DNA from: Mycobacterium sp.
GTDB taxonomy: Bacteria > Actinomycetota > Actinomycetes > Mycobacteriales > Mycobacteriaceae
Direction: 5' to 3'
DNA length: 19,678 bases
NCBI GenBank assembly: GCA_025965815.1
Contig: JAOPWF010000795.1
Location: 1 to 19,678 of the forward strand
Position numbers and translations under genes: made by a program. Numbering within the stretch: the first letter of the stretch is position 1; the number at the start of each line of letters is the position of its first letter. Below are positions 16,210-19,678 of the stretch, piece by piece. The notes under the pieces were generated by a model. That model was not told where the DNA came from and made no database searches. It saw only the letters and a list, made by a program, of their open reading frames with translations.

Positions 16210-16523
16210 CGAACTTCGACCTCCTCGACCTTCACGCTGGTGATCAAGATGCGGCCTCCATCGACGTTCTCATGGGGTCGGCCCGCTTGGGAGATCACTC
16301 CCGTGATGAGCACCGAGTCGGCACATGACAGCTCGGTTGCACCGGAGTCGTTGGTCGCGACCTTTGTAGCGGGCAGCCGGTCGAGCGCCGACGCGTCGAC
16401 CGCGGCCAGGTCCCAAAGTCGCCGTGCGACCGCCCGCCCCGGCTCGGGACCGAAGCGTCGCGTCAGGAGCTGCTGCGAGTTGCACACGCGCGCCAAGTTG
16501 GCGCTGCTGAAAGTCACGTCCAT
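16206..16523 (-). CDS. HigB-like toxin (RelE/ParE superfamily)
   Basis: This 105-residue protein starts MDVTFSSANLARVCNS and continues QQLLTRRFGPEPGRAVARRL, the N-terminal strand and helical hairpin of HigB killers. It ends in the strand ILITSVKVEEVEV, as they do. HigB proteins cut mRNA on the ribosome. Here the middle strands (LSCADSVLITGVIS) replace the usual H-x-L-K-G-D-R-x-G-x-(F/W) segment, so the catalytic basic residues are not evident and the protein may be weak or divergent. ATG 16523 directly follows GAAGAG. A longer antisense frame to 17042 runs opposite the ubiquitin-like gene and is rejected. It overlaps the HTH-peptidase gene by 4 bases, which supports a toxin-antitoxin operon. 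Confidence 0.72.
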   Translation of the reverse strand: MDVTFSSANLARVCNSQQLLTRRFGPEPGRAVARRLWDLAAVDASALDRLPATKVATNDSGATELSCADSVLITGVISQAGRPHENVDGGRILITSVKVEEVEVR

Positions 16524-16635
16524 CTCTTCGACCAACTCGTATACCTCGGAAGTGCATAACCTTGTGTAGCATGGGCAGGTACATGATATGCCGCCCCGTC
16601 CGGGGGTGGGCTTGGGCGCGCCGAAGGAGCACGCG
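16524..16635. promoter_or_regulatory. Divergent control region: HigBA-like pair / ubiquitin-like operon
   Basis: These 112 bases separate two divergent operons and are AT-richer at their centre than the rest of the window. On the plus strand TTGTGT (16562-16567) and TGATAT (16584-16589), 16 bases apart, form a plausible -35/-10. CATG repeated either side of an 8-base gap (16571-16586) sits inside it and could be a repressor site, for instance for the HigA-type HTH. All of this is inference. The ribosome site AAGGAG at 16622-16627 is clear. Confidence 0.4.
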
Positions 16636-17100
16636 ATGGAACTGTTCGTCCACACCGCCGGCAAGGAGGACCCCGACGTTGTCGTGGTCGAAGAGACGCT
16701 GGTCGTCCGCGAGCTGCTCGCCGAGGACGCCGCGGGCCGCATCTGGGTCGAGGAGATCGACGAGGAAGTCGACCTCGACATCAGCCTCGCCGCCGCTGGC
16801 ATCGGCCACCACCACCACGTGCACCGCGGCCACTGCCCACGGGTCGAGGTCATCGTCCGGTTCAACGGCGAGACCTTCACCGACACCTTCGGCCCCGGCG
16901 CAACCATCAAGAAGGTCGAGAAGTGGGCATTCGGGGGCAAGGCCGCTGACCTCGCCGCCGACCAGGCCGCCAAGCACGTCCTCGCGCTGCCTGGTGCGGA
17001 CCACTTCTTGGCGGCTAACGTGCACGTCGGTTCCCTCGTCACGACCGGATCGTGTCAGGTGACGCTCGACCTGCTGCCCCGCGACCGGTTCGAGGGCTGA
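16636..17100 (+). CDS. Two-domain ubiquitin-like (beta-grasp) protein
   Basis: The 154-residue protein looks like two beta-grasp domains in a row: residues 1-55 (MELFVHTAGKED ... DLDISLAAAGI) and about 69-154 (VEVIVRFNGETF ... GATIKKVEKWA ... QVTLDLLPRDRFEG). The second resembles bacterial multi-ubiquitin-type domains, and the chain ends in glycine, as a conjugated modifier should. The final pair is Glu-Gly, not Gly-Gly. The joint is a histidine/cysteine cluster, GHHHHVHRGHC (57-67), that could hold a metal. The role as modifier follows from the E2-like, JAMM and E1-like genes immediately downstream. ATG 16636 is chosen because AAGGAG lies 8 bases upstream; an ATG at 16588 has none. Family assignment is by pattern, not search. 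Confidence 0.7.
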   Translation: MELFVHTAGKEDPDVVVVEETLVVRELLAEDAAGRIWVEEIDEEVDLDISLAAAGIGHHHHVHRGHCPRVEVIVRFNGETFTDTFGPGATIKKVEKWAFGGKAADLAADQAAKHVLALPGADHFLAANVHVGSLVTTGSCQVTLDLLPRDRFEG

Positions 17101-17105
17101 CAGCC

Positions 17106-17573
17106 ATGGCCCCGGACGAGCGCCTTCTGCGTGCCCACCTCGCCGGCGGTGCGTTCCGCGCCGGCGAGGTGTGCGGGCGCTGGCAGCTCGTCGGCCTCAC
17201 CTGGCCGTACCTGACCGTCATCGTCGCGGCGGCATCACGGCCTGACAGCCCGAAGGAGTTCGCGTTGCGCTTCGAGTGCGCTGGCTACCCCAACGTGGCC
17301 CCCACTGGCGGCATCTGGGACCTCGACAGCGACATCTCGCTATCCGCCGCGGCGCGCCCGAAAGGCGCTCGGGCGGCGCAGCTGTTCCGCACGGACAGTT
17401 GGCAGGGCGGAGCGACCGCGATGTACGCCGCGTGGGACCGCATTGGCCTGCAGGCGCATCCCGACTGGGCGGAGAAGTACCCCCGCCTGGCCTGGAACCC
17501 CAAACGCACGATCGTCTTCATCCTCGACAACGTCCATGAGGTGCTGAACGCCGATGACTATCTGGGCACTTAG
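17106..17573 (+). CDS. E2-like (UBC-fold) protein lacking the usual catalytic cysteine
   Basis: This 155-residue protein starts 5 bases after the ubiquitin-like gene. The strand FALRFECAGYPNVAP (52-66), with Y61-P62 and P66, matches the Y-P-x-x-P element that follows the central sheet of E2 enzymes. It continues into GGIWDLD, and later into helices (AMYAAWDRIGLQAHPDW) and a C-terminal helix (HEVLNADDYLG). Its only cysteines are C23 and C58, both before Y61-P62; E2 enzymes carry the catalytic cysteine after it. It is therefore either an inactive, RWD-like scaffold or a carrier using another residue. The E2 call rests on this pattern and on the operon. The stop lies inside the JAMM gene, which overlaps it by 20 bases. 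Confidence 0.65.
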   Translation: MAPDERLLRAHLAGGAFRAGEVCGRWQLVGLTWPYLTVIVAAASRPDSPKEFALRFECAGYPNVAPTGGIWDLDSDISLSAAARPKGARAAQLFRTDSWQGGATAMYAAWDRIGLQAHPDWAEKYPRLAWNPKRTIVFILDNVHEVLNADDYLGT

Positions 17574-18054
17574 GGGCCGACAGTCGCTGCTACGCATGCG
17601 TAAGCGCGACTGGAATGCGATGATCACCGAGCTCGGCCACCGCGGGCTTGGCACCCGTGAGTCGGGCGCGTTCCTCCTCGCCGACCGCGGGGGGAAACCC
17701 CGCACCATCACGCGCGTCGTCTACCTCGATGACCTCGATCCTAACTGCCTCACCGGCGCGATCGAGTTCGACGGCCTCGCCTACAGCAAGCTGTGGGACC
17801 TGCTTGACGCCGAACAGCGGATCGTCATCGCCGACGTCCACACGCACCCCGGGCTCGGCGTCCACCAGAGCGCCATCGACGCCGCGAACCCTATGATCGC
17901 CCGCCGCGGCCACGTGGCGCTCATAGTGCCCGGCTTCGCCACCAACAAGGTCACCGCCGCTCACGTCGGGGTGCACCGCTACGACGGTGACGGATGGCAG
18001 ACCTGGACTGGCCAGGACGCCGCACGGAGGCTGTTCATCCGGCGGTGGCTGTGA
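17554..18054 (+). CDS. JAMM/JAB metallopeptidase, likely deconjugase of the ubiquitin-like protein
   Basis: The 166-residue protein shows a complete JAMM site: E36 in ESGAFLLA, then H96-T-H98, seven residues, S106, two residues, D109 (HTHPGLGVHQSAID). This is the zinc isopeptidase signature exactly. Relatives in bacterial ubiquitin-like operons remove or mature the modifier. Here the likely substrate is the protein at 16636-17100, whose C-terminal Glu-Gly needs little or no trimming, so deconjugation is the likelier job. Start ATG 17554 has GAGG 13 bases upstream and overlaps the E2-like gene; ATG 17596 would still keep the core domain. The stop overlaps the E1-like gene by GTGA. Confidence 0.88.
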   Translation: MTIWALRGRQSLLRMRKRDWNAMITELGHRGLGTRESGAFLLADRGGKPRTITRVVYLDDLDPNCLTGAIEFDGLAYSKLWDLLDAEQRIVIADVHTHPGLGVHQSAIDAANPMIARRGHVALIVPGFATNKVTAAHVGVHRYDGDGWQTWTGQDAARRLFIRRWL

Positions 18055-19442
18055 GCTGGATGGTCGGCGACGACATCCACCGCACCGCGAAGATCCTCGT
18101 CGACGCGGGCACGGTAGCGAGCTTCGACGATGCATACGCGATGCTGCGCTCGTTCGTGCTCCAAGTTGACGTCGGTCCCGATCTCGCCGACGACCCAGCC
18201 GCCGGGGCTGCGCTGCTGACCACGGTCAACAGCGCCGCCCGGGCGTTCCTCGGGGGTGTACGGATCTGCCTCGCTGCCGACCCGGTGCTGCCCACTGGAT
18301 GGGGCGTTGGACTCACCGCCTCCGCAGCCGTCGCCCGCCACGGCGGGGAGCTCGTCGACCACCTCGACCCCGACATCCCCACGCTGACGATCGGCACGAA
18401 TCCGGCCAGCACCGGTGATCCCGTCCTACACCTGACTTGGCGCGGCTGGGCAGGGGCTGTCGTCGAGCGCCCTGACCGTCTGCTCGACGGAGCCAACGGC
18501 AACGAGCTCGCCGGCGTGGCTGCAGCTGCTCTCGGCGTCTCCGAGATGTTCCAGCGCCAGACTGGCAACGTCGTCGCCGGCCGACGCGACGTGGGACTGT
18601 CGATCTGGCGGCCCGACCTCGACTGGTCGTCCCCAGACGCGATTGGGCCGCCGCTTCGCTACCTCCCCGCCGCAGTGTGGCTGCTCGGGCTCGGTCACCT
18701 CGGCCAGGCCTACGCCTGGACGCTCGGGCTGCTCCCGTACGCCACACCTCACGACGTGCGGGTCGGCCTGGTCGACTACGACGTGGTGGTCCCCGGCAAT
18801 GCGGCAACGCAGATGCTTGTCCGGCCCGGCGATATCGGCCGACTGAAGACAAGAGTCGTCTCCGACGCCCTCGAGAGCCTCGGCTTCGACACGCGGATCG
18901 TCGAGCGCGCCTTCGACCAGCACTTCCACCCTGTCTCTCACGGCGACCCCCGACGCGATGAACCTCTGATCGCCCTCGCCGGTTTCGACGTAGTTGAGCC
19001 ACGACGGCAGCTCGGACAGGGGCGGTTCGCCCACGTCGTGGACGGGGCGCTCGGCGGAGGCACCGACTACCTCGGCATCGACGTCCACACCTTTCCGGCA
19101 GCAGGCGAACCGTCAGCCGTTTTCGCCTCAGCCAAGCCCAGACTCCACCTTGCTCTGGGCGCGGCCTACGAGGCGGAGATCGAGCGGCAGATCGCCGCGG
19201 GCGAAGACGAGACTGCGGCGCGGTGCGGCATCGTGGATGTCGCCGGAATCACCGTCGGTGCCGCGTTCGTCGGCACGCTCGCCAGCACGATGGTGATCGG
19301 GGACTTGCTGCGGCTACTCCACGAAGGCGGGGCGAGTTTCTCGATCATCAGCGTCGACCTGAGAGCGCCACAAGCGAACAGAGCGGTCCAGTCGACTGGC
19401 CGCGAACCTATTGCGCCATCGTTCACGATGGCGAGGAGTTGA
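18051..19442 (+). CDS. E1-like ThiF-family adenylyltransferase
   Basis: The 463-residue protein has an N-terminal domain of about 200 residues I do not recognise, then an E1/ThiF Rossmann domain: GLGHLG (213-218), VDYDVVVPGNAATQMLV (241-257) and GDIGRLKTRV. These are the nucleotide loop, the aspartate strand, the N-x-x-x-Q element and the lysine that contacts ATP. The Arg that often precedes the Gln is Thr here. Cys392 in the ARCGIVDVAG stretch is the best candidate for the thioester cysteine. It should activate the C-terminal glycine of the modifier with ATP. The chosen start is GTG 18051, in the stop of the JAMM gene; ATG 18060 is an alternative. It is the last gene of the operon, followed by a hairpin. 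Confidence 0.85.
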   Translation: MSWMVGDDIHRTAKILVDAGTVASFDDAYAMLRSFVLQVDVGPDLADDPAAGAALLTTVNSAARAFLGGVRICLAADPVLPTGWGVGLTASAAVARHGGELVDHLDPDIPTLTIGTNPASTGDPVLHLTWRGWAGAVVERPDRLLDGANGNELAGVAAAALGVSEMFQRQTGNVVAGRRDVGLSIWRPDLDWSSPDAIGPPLRYLPAAVWLLGLGHLGQAYAWTLGLLPYATPHDVRVGLVDYDVVVPGNAATQMLVRPGDIGRLKTRVVSDALESLGFDTRIVERAFDQHFHPVSHGDPRRDEPLIALAGFDVVEPRRQLGQGRFAHVVDGALGGGTDYLGIDVHTFPAAGEPSAVFASAKPRLHLALGAAYEAEIERQIAAGEDETAARCGIVDVAGITVGAAFVGTLASTMVIGDLLRLLHEGGASFSIISVDLRAPQANRAVQSTGREPIAPSFTMARS

Positions 19443-19528
19443 CGGCCGCTGCGACCATGAGTGCCAGCCGCGACGCTGCAATGGCCACCGCGTGTGCCGA
19501 CGTCCCGATGCTGCGCCGTGGCCAACCC

Positions 19529-19551
19529 TGTACCGCCCGAAGGGCGGTACA
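19529..19551 (+). terminator. Hairpin after the ubiquitin-like operon, possible terminator
   Basis: TGTACCGCCC (19529-19538) pairs perfectly with GGGCGGTACA (19542-19551) around a GAA loop, giving a 10-bp GC-rich stem 87 bases past the E1-like stop. No T-tract follows, as is common in actinobacteria, so it may also be a transcript-stabilising or binding-site palindrome. Confidence 0.5.
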
Positions 19552-19575
19552 AGTGTGTAGGCCGGGGGTGGTGGA

Positions 19576-19678
19576 GGGAGGTCGGGAGGTCGGGAGGTCG
19601 GGAGGTCGGGAGGTCGGGCGGTCGGGAGGTCGGGAGGTCGGGAGGTCGGGAGGTCGGGAGGTCGGGCGGTCGGGAGGT
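19576..19678 (+). repeat. 8-bp tandem repeat (GGGAGGTC) with 48-bp higher order
   Basis: Twelve complete 8-base units and a partial thirteenth run to the window edge. Five GGGAGGTC units are followed by one GGGCGGTC at 19616-19623, and the same six-unit pattern repeats at 19624-19671, so the array grew by copying a 48-base block. Evenly spaced GGG runs could form a G-quadruplex. The full length is unknown because the window cuts it. Confidence 0.95.

Noticed and set aside
16270..17042. Minus-strand frames extending the HigB-like gene opposite the ubiquitin-like gene
   Set aside because: HigB similarity starts only at MDVTF (ATG 16523). The extension is serine/alanine-rich antisense of a gene with its own ribosome site.
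19576..19678. CRISPR array
   Set aside because: The 8-bp units are contiguous with no spacers, and no cas gene is present. It is a simple tandem repeat.

Overview
The window is very GC-rich, codes densely with G/C third positions, uses GTG starts, and joins many genes by 4-base ATGA/GTGA stop-start overlaps. That fits a high-GC actinobacterium. No rRNA, tRNA or housekeeping gene is visible, and nearly every gene belongs to a defence, conflict or protein-modification family, so this reads as a defence island on a chromosome or large plasmid. The species cannot be determined from what is seen.

Layout. (1) 67-953: a Panacea (DUF4065) protein overlapping an unknown 103-residue protein, which looks like a toxin-antitoxin pair. 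(2) 954-1571: non-coding, with imperfect direct repeat copy A (1029-1190), a possible small ORF and two hairpins. (3) 1572-11662: one long plus-strand operon with hsdM, hsdS, a truncated DUF262 gene, hsdR, and then a complete three-gene ABC-3C cassette (DUF4297-like nuclease effector, middle component, SMC-like ATPase). Every junction overlaps. (4) 11663-11935: apparent remnants of two other genes. (5) 14492-11895, minus strand: an XPD/DinG-like helicase with a C-terminal PD-(D/E)XK nuclease. (6) 14493-15138: non-coding, with short direct repeats and imperfect direct repeat copy B (14903-15061). (7) 16523-15139, minus strand: a HigB-like toxin overlapping a HigA-type HTH fused to an ImmA/IrrE metallopeptidase. 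(8) 16636-19442, plus strand and divergent from (7): a ubiquitin-like conjugation operon with a two-domain ubiquitin-like protein, an E2-like protein, a JAMM/JAB peptidase and an E1-like ThiF protein. (9) 19443-19678: a hairpin, then an 8-bp tandem repeat that runs off the window.

How it fits together. The type I restriction-modification genes and the ABC-3C cassette are built as one translation-coupled unit, so primary restriction and a second nuclease response would be made together. Copies A and B bracket exactly the restriction/ABC-3C/helicase block, about 13.7 kb. Both carry a tandem GGGCCGTC motif that looks to me like integrase-associated sequence of actinobacterial integrative elements, which suggests the block moved as a cassette. 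Outside it lie two toxin-antitoxin-like pairs and the ubiquitin-like operon. The most unusual system is that operon: it has an exact JAMM signature, a recognisable E1, and an E2-like protein with no cysteine where E2 enzymes carry their catalytic one.
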